Source of the DNA: Byssovorax sp.
GTDB taxonomy: Bacteria; Myxococcota_A; Polyangia; Polyangiales; Polyangiaceae
Assembly (NCBI GenBank): GCA_025362495.1
Contig: JANYGI010000167.1
Span: 1-64,000, forward strand
DNA: 64,000 bases
Direction of reading: 5' to 3'
Under the pieces are notes generated by a model. It had not been told where the DNA came from. It was given only the letters and a program-made list of their open reading frames with translations, and did no database searches. The translations under genes were made by a program, and so were the position numbers. Positions 40,623 to 47,830 of this stretch are shown piece by piece. Each line of letters starts with the position of its first letter. Position 1 is the first letter of the stretch.

Positions 40623-41747
40623 TCAAGAGATCGAGGCGGCCTCGCGCAGGATCCAGCCGCGCAGCGCCGGGGCCGCGTCGACCGACACGCGGCCCGCGCC
40701 GAGCGTCGCGTCGAGGTCGCCGTCGACGGCGAGCGCGGCCTCGACCCGGAGCAGCGCGGGCAGATAGACGGCCTCGCGCCCGAGGCCGCCGCCGCGATGG
40801 ACGCGGGCGGCGATGCGGAGCGCGTCGGCGAGCGGCGCGCCGTGATCGAGGAGCAGCCGGGCCGTGGCGACGAAGTCGGCCCGCGCGGCGACCGATCGCG
40901 CCGCCTCGTGGCGGAGGGCGATCTCGCGGCGCCGGCCGTGATCGAGGAACCCGGCGGCTCGCTCGCGCGAGAGGGCGCGGCCCTCCTGATCGTCGGAGCC
41001 CCGCGCCGTGCCGAGCGCGAAGATACCGATCGGCGCGGTGATCGAAGCCTGGCGCGGGAGCACGTGGCCCTCGATCTCGTGGAGCACGGTGCGCTCGACG
41101 TCGGTGCGCGAGAGGACGCGCTCGGCGACGATCTGGACGAAGCCTTCCCCCGTCGCCGCGAGCGAGGCGAGGTTGCGGCTGACGAGCACGCGCAGCGGGA
41201 GGCGGCGACGACCGAGCTCCTGCCGGAGGCGGCTCACGAGCGAGGTCGGATCCTGCTCGTCGTCGCTGCGGCTCGTCGCCGCGGGCATGGCAGCAGGCGC
41301 GGGCTCGTCGAGCCACGCGGCGGCCGTCACGTCCGCCACGGCCTCGAAGGCGTCGCGCAGCGCGTAGCGACGGCGCGCCGCCTCCCACAGCCCCGGGCGG
41401 CCGGCGTGCTCGCAGAGCTCGGCCTCGATCTCGAGCTCACGCGCGCGGTCCGCGTAGATCGATCCGAGCTCGCCCAGACCGTCGAGCTCTTCGGCGAGGC
41501 CGTGGAGCGCAGCGCGCAGCGTGGCGTGATCCGGCGGCGCGGCGTAGGTGAACCGAGGGAGCTCGGCGCGCGTTTGCCAGCAGGAATGAAGGCGATCCAG
41601 CTCTTCGCGGAGGTTGGTCGGCGTGTTGGACGCGATCACCCGGACCTGCGAAGCCGCGTCGCTCAGCGCCTGCGTCGCGCGCGCCGTCCAGCGAGGAGCG
41701 CGGGGCGCGCGCTCCTCGGGATCTCGCGGCGCGACGGATCGCTTCAC
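40623..41747 (-). CDS. DUF1704 (MATCAP-like) putative zinc peptidase
   Basis: A 374-residue protein of the DUF1704 family. The zinc motif HEIEGH (223-228) and a downstream QEGRA (254-258), the family's QEGLA block with one change, define it. The bacterial members were named for modulating flavohemoglobin expression; eukaryotic relatives are tyrosine carboxypeptidases of tubulin. The motifs suggest an active metallopeptidase, but no bacterial substrate is known to me. The N-terminal ~40 residues are basic and probably disordered. It ends 154 bp from mmsA and is 10 nt downstream of the phoH-like gene. Confidence 0.85.
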   Translation of the reverse strand: MKRSVAPRDPEERAPRAPRWTARATQALSDAASQVRVIASNTPTNLREELDRLHSCWQTRAELPRFTYAAPPDHATLRAALHGLAEELDGLGELGSIYADRARELEIEAELCEHAGRPGLWEAARRRYALRDAFEAVADVTAAAWLDEPAPAAMPAATSRSDDEQDPTSLVSRLRQELGRRRLPLRVLVSRNLASLAATGEGFVQIVAERVLSRTDVERTVLHEIEGHVLPRQASITAPIGIFALGTARGSDDQEGRALSRERAAGFLDHGRRREIALRHEAARSVAARADFVATARLLLDHGAPLADALRIAARVHRGGGLGREAVYLPALLRVEAALAVDGDLDATLGAGRVSVDAAPALRGWILREAASIS

Positions 41748-41757
41748 GAGAGCGATG

Positions 41758-43086
41758 CTACAGCAGGTTGGCCGCGAGCTCGGCCAGCTCGCTGCGCTCG
41801 CCCTTCGAGAGGATCACGTGGCCGGCGATCTTCTCGCGCTTGAAGCGATCGGCCGCGACGCTGAGGCCGTTCGAGGCGTGGTCGACGTAGGGGTTGTCGA
41901 TCTGCTGCGGATCGCCCGTGAGGATGATCTTCGTGCCCTCGCCGCAGCGGGTGATGATCGTCTTCACCTCGTGAGGCGTCAGGTTCTGCGCCTCGTCGAC
42001 GATCAGGTACTGGTGCGGCAGGCTGCGGCCGCGGATGTACGTGAGCGGCTCGACCTGCACGGTGCCGTTCTCGAGCAGCTCGAGGAAGCCGCGCGACTCG
42101 CGCCCGCCGCCCTTCACGCCGCCGTTGGAGAACAGGAACTCCAGGTTGTCGAAGATCGGCTGCATCCAGGGGTTGAGCTTCTCGTCGACGTCGCCCGGCA
42201 AGAAGCCGAGATCGCGCCCGAGGGGCATGATCGGCCGGCTCACCAGGAGGCGCGAGTAGGCGTTGTCTTCCGTCGTGCGCTTGAGCCCCGCGGCGAGCGC
42301 GAGGAGCGTCTTCCCGGTGCCGGCCTTGCCGATCAGCGTGATCAGACGGATCGAATCGTCGAGCAGCAAGTCGAGGGCGAAGGCCTGCTCGCGGTTGCGC
42401 GGGCGCACGCCCATCACGCCCTCGCGGCCCACGCGGAGCGCGACGATTTCATTGCGGGCGGCGTCGTAGCGGCCGAGCGCCGTGTGGGCCTTGGCGCCGG
42501 CGTCGCGGAGCATCACCGCCGTGTTCGGCAGCAGATCGGCGAGCGTCGGCGCCGTCACGTGGCCGTGCTGGAAGAAGGCGTCGACGTCGGGGCCGGGCAC
42601 CTCGAGCTCGACCACCGAGTGCTCGACGTCCGGGTCCTGGACCCTTTGATTCTCGTAGTTCTCCGACTTCACGCCGAGCGCGTCGGCGCGGATGCGGAGG
42701 TTGGTGTCCATCGTCACGAAGATCGTGGGGCGGGACAGGTCCCTGTCGCGCACCTCGATCGCGGTCTGGAGGATCGCCAGATCCTGCGAGTGCGACTCGA
42801 GGCCGACGAGCACCGACGGCCGCTGCTCGGGGATGGCGATCCGCAGGGTGCCGCCGCTCTCGAGCGGGACGCCCTTCGAGAGCGTGCTGCCGTCTTCGCG
42901 GCGTTGATCGTCGAGCAGCCGCGCGATGGTGCGGGCGTTGCGGCCGCGCTCCGAGCCCTCGCGCTTGAACTGATCGATCTCCTCGATCGCGAAGATCGGG
43001 ATGATCAGATCGTTGTCCTCGAATTTGAAGATCGCGTGCGGATCATGAAGAAGAACGTTGGCATCGAGGACGTAGTTTTTCTTCAT
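41758..43086 (-). CDS. PhoH-family ATPase with N-terminal PIN domain
   Basis: A 442-residue PIN-PhoH protein. The PIN nuclease domain (1-140) starts YVLDANVLLHDP (D8 metal-binding), followed by IEEIDQFK and FVTMDTNLRIRA. PhoH (about 235-440) has Walker A GKAGTGKT (253-260), Walker B QYLIVDEAQNL and a GDPQQIDNPY sensor. PhoH2-type proteins unwind and cleave RNA, using the helicase to feed the nuclease. All metal-binding Asp/Glu positions seem present. No PhoAT/VapB-like antitoxin is adjacent. Confidence 0.93.
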   Translation of the reverse strand: MKKNYVLDANVLLHDPHAIFKFEDNDLIIPIFAIEEIDQFKREGSERGRNARTIARLLDDQRREDGSTLSKGVPLESGGTLRIAIPEQRPSVLVGLESHSQDLAILQTAIEVRDRDLSRPTIFVTMDTNLRIRADALGVKSENYENQRVQDPDVEHSVVELEVPGPDVDAFFQHGHVTAPTLADLLPNTAVMLRDAGAKAHTALGRYDAARNEIVALRVGREGVMGVRPRNREQAFALDLLLDDSIRLITLIGKAGTGKTLLALAAGLKRTTEDNAYSRLLVSRPIMPLGRDLGFLPGDVDEKLNPWMQPIFDNLEFLFSNGGVKGGGRESRGFLELLENGTVQVEPLTYIRGRSLPHQYLIVDEAQNLTPHEVKTIITRCGEGTKIILTGDPQQIDNPYVDHASNGLSVAADRFKREKIAGHVILSKGERSELAELAANLL

Positions 43087-43160
43087 TCTTGACCGAGCTC
43101 TCGAGGAGTTGGACGGAGCGGCGGAGTCCCCGCCGCTGACGGGTGCGCGAGGAGAATACG

Positions 43161-44147
43161 TCAGGCTGCCATCTCCTGCCCGTAGCCAGAGAGGATGTCG
43201 AGGCAGCCCGCGAGGGAGTCGCAGAACAGGAGCTTCTTCCGCAGCGCCGCCGCGTGGCGGAGGCCGGTGAGGTAGCCCGAGAGGTGGCGCCGGGTGACGC
43301 GGACGCCGTGCGGCTCGCCCCGGGCGGCGACGTTGGCGATGAGGTGCGTCTGGCAGAGAGCGATGCGCTCTTCGGGCGTGGGCGGAGCGATTTCGACGCC
43401 GGTGTCGAGGAGCGCGCGCGCCTCGCGGAAGACCCACGGGTGATCGATCGCCATGCGCCCGACCATGACGGCCGCGCAGCCCGTCTCGCGCAGCGCGCGA
43501 TCGGCGTTCTCGGCCGAGCGAATGTCGCCGTTGACGATCACGGGGATCGACACGACCTCGCGCGCCCTGGCCGCCCAGGTCCAGTCGGCGGCGCCCGAGT
43601 GGCCCATCGCGGCCGTGCGGCAGTGGATCGTGAGCGCGGCGACGCCGACGTCTTCGAGGCGGCGCGCGAGATCGACGATCGGCATGTGCGACTCGGGGCC
43701 GAGGCCGATCCGCGTCTTCACGGTGATCGGGATCGAGCACTGATCGACCACGAGCTTGGCCATCGCGACCATCGCTTCGGGGTTGCGGAGCCAGCCGGCG
43801 CCGGCGCCGCGCCCGGCGATCTTCGGCACCCAGCAGCCACAGTTGATGTCGATCCACGCGGGCTGCGCGGCCTCGGCCACCTGGGCGGCCTCGGCGAGGC
43901 GCGCGGGATCCGATCCGTAGATCTGGATCGCCGTCGGCGTGTCGTCGGCCTGGAGCGTGAGCTTCTTCCTGGCCTTCTGGCAGCCGCGGAGGAGCCCCTC
44001 GACGTTGACGAACTCGGTGACGCAGAGATCGGCCCCGTGATCGCGGCAGAGGCGACGGAAGACGGCGTCGGACACGTCTTCCATCGGGGCGAGGATCACC
44101 GGCCTCTGGGCGAGGGCGGCGTGGAGCTGTTGCAGGGTGAAAGGCAC
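43161..44147 (-). CDS. tRNA-dihydrouridine synthase (Dus family)
   Basis: A 328-residue FMN enzyme. ILAPMEDVSDAVFR opens the barrel, TAIQIYGSDP follows, and the active-site loop reads INCGCWVPKIAGRGAGAG. Family members usually have NxGCP; here Trp replaces Pro after the catalytic Cys. TVKTRIG, LTIHCRTA, PVIVNGDI and GRMAIDHPW are FMN-binding blocks. It reduces uridine to dihydrouridine in tRNA D-loops. Start is GTG 44147. It lies 74 nt upstream of phoH on the same strand, though cotranscription is not certain. Confidence 0.92.
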   Translation of the reverse strand: MPFTLQQLHAALAQRPVILAPMEDVSDAVFRRLCRDHGADLCVTEFVNVEGLLRGCQKARKKLTLQADDTPTAIQIYGSDPARLAEAAQVAEAAQPAWIDINCGCWVPKIAGRGAGAGWLRNPEAMVAMAKLVVDQCSIPITVKTRIGLGPESHMPIVDLARRLEDVGVAALTIHCRTAAMGHSGAADWTWAARAREVVSIPVIVNGDIRSAENADRALRETGCAAVMVGRMAIDHPWVFREARALLDTGVEIAPPTPEERIALCQTHLIANVAARGEPHGVRVTRRHLSGYLTGLRHAAALRKKLLFCDSLAGCLDILSGYGQEMAA

Positions 44148-44420
44148 GGCGGCTGCGCGTTAAAGCACGACAGCCCTACGGGGGCCAGCGCCACGGAGCC
44201 GGATCCGGGTGGGTGGTCCCGGCCAAGGCCGCGCTCGGCGGGGCGGCGCGTCCACGGCACGCCACGACGAGCACGAGGCGTGAGTGCTCCACGTCCTCCG
44301 CTGCCCCGCGCCCTTTTCCGGCAGACACCGCCGCGCGATCCAGTGCATCATCGCCCCTTCGCCGCCTGCACGGAGGGCGCCCACAGTTCCGCTCTGCTCC
44401 ACCCCACGCCCGGAGATCAC

Positions 44421-45191
44421 ATGTCCAAGATCGTCACGTTCGACTCCACGATCGCCGCCCGCACCCGCGCCGCAGCGCAGATCCTCGGCACCCCGGATCT
44501 CCTGGCTTCCTACGAAGCCAGGGGTGGTATCCCGGAAGATCTCGAGAGCATCCGCGATCACGGCCAGACGGCAGAGGCGTTGAGTCAGGCGCAGAGCGCG
44601 GCCCAGGCGCAGGGCGGCGCGGCGACGCTCGCGGTGCTCGGCCCCTTCGTCGCGCTGCAGAAGGAGTACTCGGCGATCATGGCCGCGGTGCAGGCCGTTC
44701 GACACGATCTCGAGAAGGCCAAGGCGCCGGTCGAGGTGATGACGGCCGTCGACAAGATCCTCGTGAACGAGGCCGAGGTGACGATCAGGACAGTGCTCGA
44801 CAAGGACGGCAAAGCGAAGAAGAAGGCCAGGAAGAGCGCCAGTCAGGAGGCGTTGCGCGCCGAGATCGCGAAGGACGCGCGCGCCCTGCTGAACCTCGCC
44901 TCGATTCACAATGCCCTCGAGAAGCGCAAGGTCGATGGTCCCAGGCTCTCCAAGCTGATCACGGTCGCGGAGTCGCTGTCCGGCAAGCTCGCCGAGCGCG
45001 CCGCCACCAAGGGTTCCCAGAAGGCGGCGACGTCAGCGCTGCACGCCGCGGTCGACGAGCAGAAGCAGGTGTGGACGGCGTGCTATCGATTGCTCGCGTC
45101 GGTGGGCCGCGAGGACGCCCGCGTCGCGCAGCTGCTCTCGGAGGCGGCGTACAAGCGATCACCGAAGACGGCGAAGACCAGGACGGCATGA
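44421..45191 (+). CDS. Hypothetical helical protein (256 aa)
   Basis: A 256-residue protein with no signal peptide or membrane segment. Long Ala/Lys/Glu-rich helices dominate, including KDGKAKKKARKSASQEALRA near residue 135, so a coiled-coil or helical bundle is likely. The ATG has GGAGATC a few bases upstream. I do not recognise the family; predicted helices and Lys-rich patches would suit a structural or nucleic-acid-associated role, but nothing specific is visible. It faces away from dus and ends 57 nt before the decayed AbiE remnant on the other strand. Confidence 0.72.
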   Translation: MSKIVTFDSTIAARTRAAAQILGTPDLLASYEARGGIPEDLESIRDHGQTAEALSQAQSAAQAQGGAATLAVLGPFVALQKEYSAIMAAVQAVRHDLEKAKAPVEVMTAVDKILVNEAEVTIRTVLDKDGKAKKKARKSASQEALRAEIAKDARALLNLASIHNALEKRKVDGPRLSKLITVAESLSGKLAERAATKGSQKAATSALHAAVDEQKQVWTACYRLLASVGREDARVAQLLSEAAYKRSPKTAKTRTA

Positions 45192-45247
45192 TCCCGCCGG
45201 TGCGGTGACGTGGTTGCGGACCTGGTGTCGCTCGGCCACTCGCCGCG

Positions 45248-45755
45248 GCGCCACGTCCACGTCGGGGGATCCCAGGTGCCGTCTTCGCCGCGGAGCACTG
45301 GATCGAGGAACGCCCGCGCTACCTGCGTAATCTCGTCGAGAGACGTCCACCGAAGGCCGTTCTCGAGAGCCATGCGGGCACAAGGAGCGAGCCAGCTCTC
45401 CGGGGGTAGAGGTAGCGCGACGGGCACCGTATGGGTGGCGCGCGCGTCGAATGTCGACTGGATCGCCGCGCGAACAGCGTGACTGTCGAAGGGTCCAGTG
45501 AGCGCGAGGTGCACCTCGCGGGCGTACGCGAGGACCTGGATGGGAGGGATCGACGTGAACGCGAAGAGGTCGCTGCCGACGATGATCTCCGCCGGCTGCG
45601 CCATCGTGTCTCCGAACACGACATCGGAAGCGCTCGAACACCCAGCGTTGCCGCATCTGCTTGACCTCGACGCCGGCCGCGGCAGCGTGCTTCTTGATCT
45701 GGTTCTCCAGCGCCTGCTTGAAGTCTTCCGGCTTCGCGTATTTCCGGGGCATCAT
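45248..45755 (-). pseudogene. Decayed AbiEii-family nucleotidyltransferase toxin
   Basis: Starts MMPRKYAKPEDFKQALENQI, the typical N-terminus of AbiEii/AbiGii toxins, and reaches QRWVFERF after about 43 residues. There an internal deletion plus frameshift removes roughly 100 residues, including the K-G-G and catalytic T-x-D-[IL]-D motifs. It resumes as DVVFGDTMAQPAEIIVG...FTSIPPIQVL, then a second deletion removes the EKLHAYT / RVKDLPD block before VRAAIQSTFDARATHTVPV...FLDPVL and the C-terminal WTWR near 45248. About 169 of ~300 residues remain, so it cannot be a working toxin. Its start overlaps the remnant antitoxin stop as ATGA. Confidence 0.8.
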
Positions 45756-45928
45756 GCCGACTTCGCGGGAACGGTGACAGGGATCTGAGCCTCGGTGAAC
45801 AGACCGCGCTGGAGCCCTTCCTCGATGGCTTGCTCGATGAGATCTGGAGAGACGCCGATATCGATGCAATCGCGCAACGTCCGGAGAGCCGAGGTACAAG
45901 GCACCGAGCCTGGCCAGCTTCTCGTCAT
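45752..45928 (-). pseudogene. Remnant of the AbiEi antitoxin
   Basis: A 58-codon frame ending RDCIDIGVSPDLIEQAIEEG and GLFTEAQIPVTVPAKSA, with TGA overlapping the toxin ATG (ATGA), as AbiEi/AbiEii pairs do. It looks like only the C-terminal helix and tail of an antitoxin; the N-terminal winged helix is missing. The helical tail matching an antitoxin terminus is inference from memory and context. It may still be translated as a small peptide. Confidence 0.5.
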
Positions 45929-45931
45929 CGG

Positions 45932-46330
45932 CTACATCGCCTCGTGTTCAACGCGGCGAGCGCTCAGGCTCAACGTGGCCTCGCCGCCGGCCATCTCCAG
46001 CGTGACGAGCAAGGGGAGCGCCTGGTGCTCGTTCGTCATCGCGAAGCGCCCGTCGCCGGAGCTCACCCACGGCAAGTCGACAGGGCAATACGCCGCCCTG
46101 CCCTCCGGCGACTCCACCTCGACGCGCACGGGCCATGAGCGGCTCTGCACCGGGGGACTCAGCGCGACGGCCTCTCGCGGGACGTCCTCGCCATCGGCCC
46201 GACCGTGCTCCGCCGGGCGTTCGACCCCTGAAAGCCTCGCGCCGGTGAGCTCGATCGGCTCCCCTTCGTCGACGGCGTCTCTCAGCGCGGCCACGTCACG
46301 TCGCCCCTCGTCGGTTCGAGCGAAGGACAT
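45932..46330 (-). CDS. Hypothetical protein next to the AbiE remnant (132 aa)
   Basis: A 132-residue frame with acidic composition and beta-strand blocks (WPVRVEVESPEGRAAYCPV, ALPLLVTLEMAGGEATLSL). It starts at ATG 46330 with AGGAG about 13 nt upstream and ends 3 nt before the antitoxin remnant. The antisense frame looks like low-complexity noise, so this strand is preferred. No family recognised. It might be an immunity- or accessory-type cargo of the same patch, but that is inference. Confidence 0.5.
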   Translation of the reverse strand: MSFARTDEGRRDVAALRDAVDEGEPIELTGARLSGVERPAEHGRADGEDVPREAVALSPPVQSRSWPVRVEVESPEGRAAYCPVDLPWVSSGDGRFAMTNEHQALPLLVTLEMAGGEATLSLSARRVEHEAM

Positions 46331-46485
46331 GGAAAGAGCGAAGCTCCTGGCTCCCTGAAGAAGGTGGAGCCGATTCCCGCCTGGCCTTCGTGCCGTCACG
46401 TCATCGTCGGTGCTCCGATGCTCGCAGCGTATCACCCACCACCGCGGGGCCGCGCCCGGGCGCGGCGGGCCATGCTGTGCGCCAC

Positions 46486-46749
46486 CCGGGACGGCACGTT
46501 GCGTGACCCGGGACGGCACGGCCAGCGCTCCGGGACGGCACGTTCAACCACCAGGGATGGCACGGCCAGCGCTCCGGGACGGCACGTTCAACCACCAGGG
46601 ATGGCACGGCCAGCGCTCCGGGACGGCACGGCCAGCCGCCTGGAACGGCACCGACACCCACCTGGAACGGCGCCGGCAGCGACCTGGGATACCCCCGGGA
46701 GCCACCCGGGATACCCCTGGGAGCCACCCGGGATACCCCCGCTGCTACC
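46486..46749. repeat. Tandem array of 12 contiguous 22-bp units
   Basis: Twelve 22-bp units run head-to-tail with no spacers: units 1-7 follow CCGGGAcGGCACG (one variant CAGGGATGGCACG), units 8-9 CTGGAACGGC, units 10-12 C(C/T)GGGATACCCC. Units 3-6 are two almost identical 44-bp pairs, so the array has grown by duplication. The period is not a multiple of 3, so it is non-coding. The array fills the space between the 132-aa gene and the stop codon of the zinc-ribbon gene. A 22-bp spacing, about two helix turns, would put repeated protein sites on one face of the DNA. Confidence 0.9.
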
Positions 46750-47830
46750 GCTTTCGCCCGCACGCCGGGCACGCGATCCGCCCCTGCGCCGTCGGCGCGC
46801 ACCCCTCGCAGAGCAGGTGCATCCGCTCGTCGCACGCCGCCGGCTTCCCCGTCGTCCCCCCGCACCCCTCGCAGCAAATCCGGTCCACGCTCTGCGCCCC
46901 CGCCGGCACGCGGAGCACGATCTCCCGCGCCTCTTTTCGCCGTCGCAAGCGCACGCTCACCAGCGCAGCAGGGACCTCCGCCACCACCGCGGCGGCCGGA
47001 GAGCAGGTGATCTTCACGGCAAAGCGGCCTCCGAGATCCCGGAGCTTGGCGTCGCGATCGGCGAGCAAATGCGCGACCTTCGCCTCCACCACCTTGGCGT
47101 CGGCGCGCCGCCGCGGGGCCCGCGCCTCGGCGGTGAGATCCGCAAAGTAAGCGGTGATCCGCGCGTGATCGCGCGCGTGCCGGCGGCGCACCTCGGCGAG
47201 CACCGGGGCCGCTGCCTCGCGCACGGCCCGCTCGGTGCGCAGCGCTAACCAGGGCGCGGCGCCGGGGGCCGAGAGCGGCGTCGGGCTCGGCCGCACCACC
47301 GCATCGGGCCAGGTCAGATCGAGGTGCCCGCCCGTCGCGGCGTCGGGCTCGCCGCCGTCCGTCGCGTGGACGATGAGCCGCGTCAGCCCCTCGCGCCGAT
47401 CGTCCGCTTCGATGACGTAAGCCACGCTCGCGACGGCGTACACCGCGCTGCCAAACGACACCGACAGCACCTCGGCGAGGCCGTTGCGGAGGACGAACCG
47501 CGCCACCACCGCCTTGACGTGACCGAGGCGCGGGGGCTCGAGCTCGAGCCGCACCGACGCGACGGGCGCGCGCGCTCGGGCTTCGGCCACGAGCTTCTCC
47601 AGCAGCGGCGAGCCGATCCCCACGCTCACGTCGCCCTTCTGCGCGGGGTACACCGCGAGCCGGCTCTCCTCGGGCACGTCGAGCCGCTGCGCGAGCGCGG
47701 GCGGGAGCACCGCGATGGCCTCGCCCTCGCGCTCGCCGCGCTCGCAGAGGGCGTCCTCGGCCTCGAGCGCGGCGAGCACGAAGTCGAGCGGAGCGGGCAG
47801 GATCGCGGGGCGCGCAGCGTCGGCGATCAT
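46745..47830 (-). CDS. Hypothetical protein with C-terminal zinc-ribbon-like domain
   Basis: A 361-residue partner of the SNF2 helicase. The start ATG overlaps the helicase stop (ATGA), so both are one translational unit. Most of the protein (1-310) is an alpha/beta region of unknown fold with basic, helical residues 200-250. The end carries paired cysteines: CCEGCGG, AACDE, LLCEGCA and CPACGRKR, enough for two treble-clef/zinc-ribbon sites. It may bind DNA or RNA for the helicase. The stop lies inside the last 22-bp repeat. Confidence 0.78.
   Translation of the reverse strand: MIADAARPAILPAPLDFVLAALEAEDALCERGEREGEAIAVLPPALAQRLDVPEESRLAVYPAQKGDVSVGIGSPLLEKLVAEARARAPVASVRLELEPPRLGHVKAVVARFVLRNGLAEVLSVSFGSAVYAVASVAYVIEADDRREGLTRLIVHATDGGEPDAATGGHLDLTWPDAVVRPSPTPLSAPGAAPWLALRTERAVREAAAPVLAEVRRRHARDHARITAYFADLTAEARAPRRRADAKVVEAKVAHLLADRDAKLRDLGGRFAVKITCSPAAAVVAEVPAALVSVRLRRRKEAREIVLRVPAGAQSVDRICCEGCGGTTGKPAACDERMHLLCEGCAPTAQGRIACPACGRKR

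Noticed and set aside
43143-44420. Plus-strand coding upstream of the 256-aa protein in the same open frame
   Set aside because: This stretch is antisense to dus, and a good ribosome-binding site places the true start at 44421.
45083-45247. Continuation of the minus-strand AbiEii frame past WTWR
   Set aside because: Family similarity stops at about 45248; the rest runs antisense into the 256-aa gene and is read-through.
46486-46749. CRISPR array
   Set aside because: Units are contiguous with no unique spacers, and no cas gene is nearby; it is a tandem repeat.
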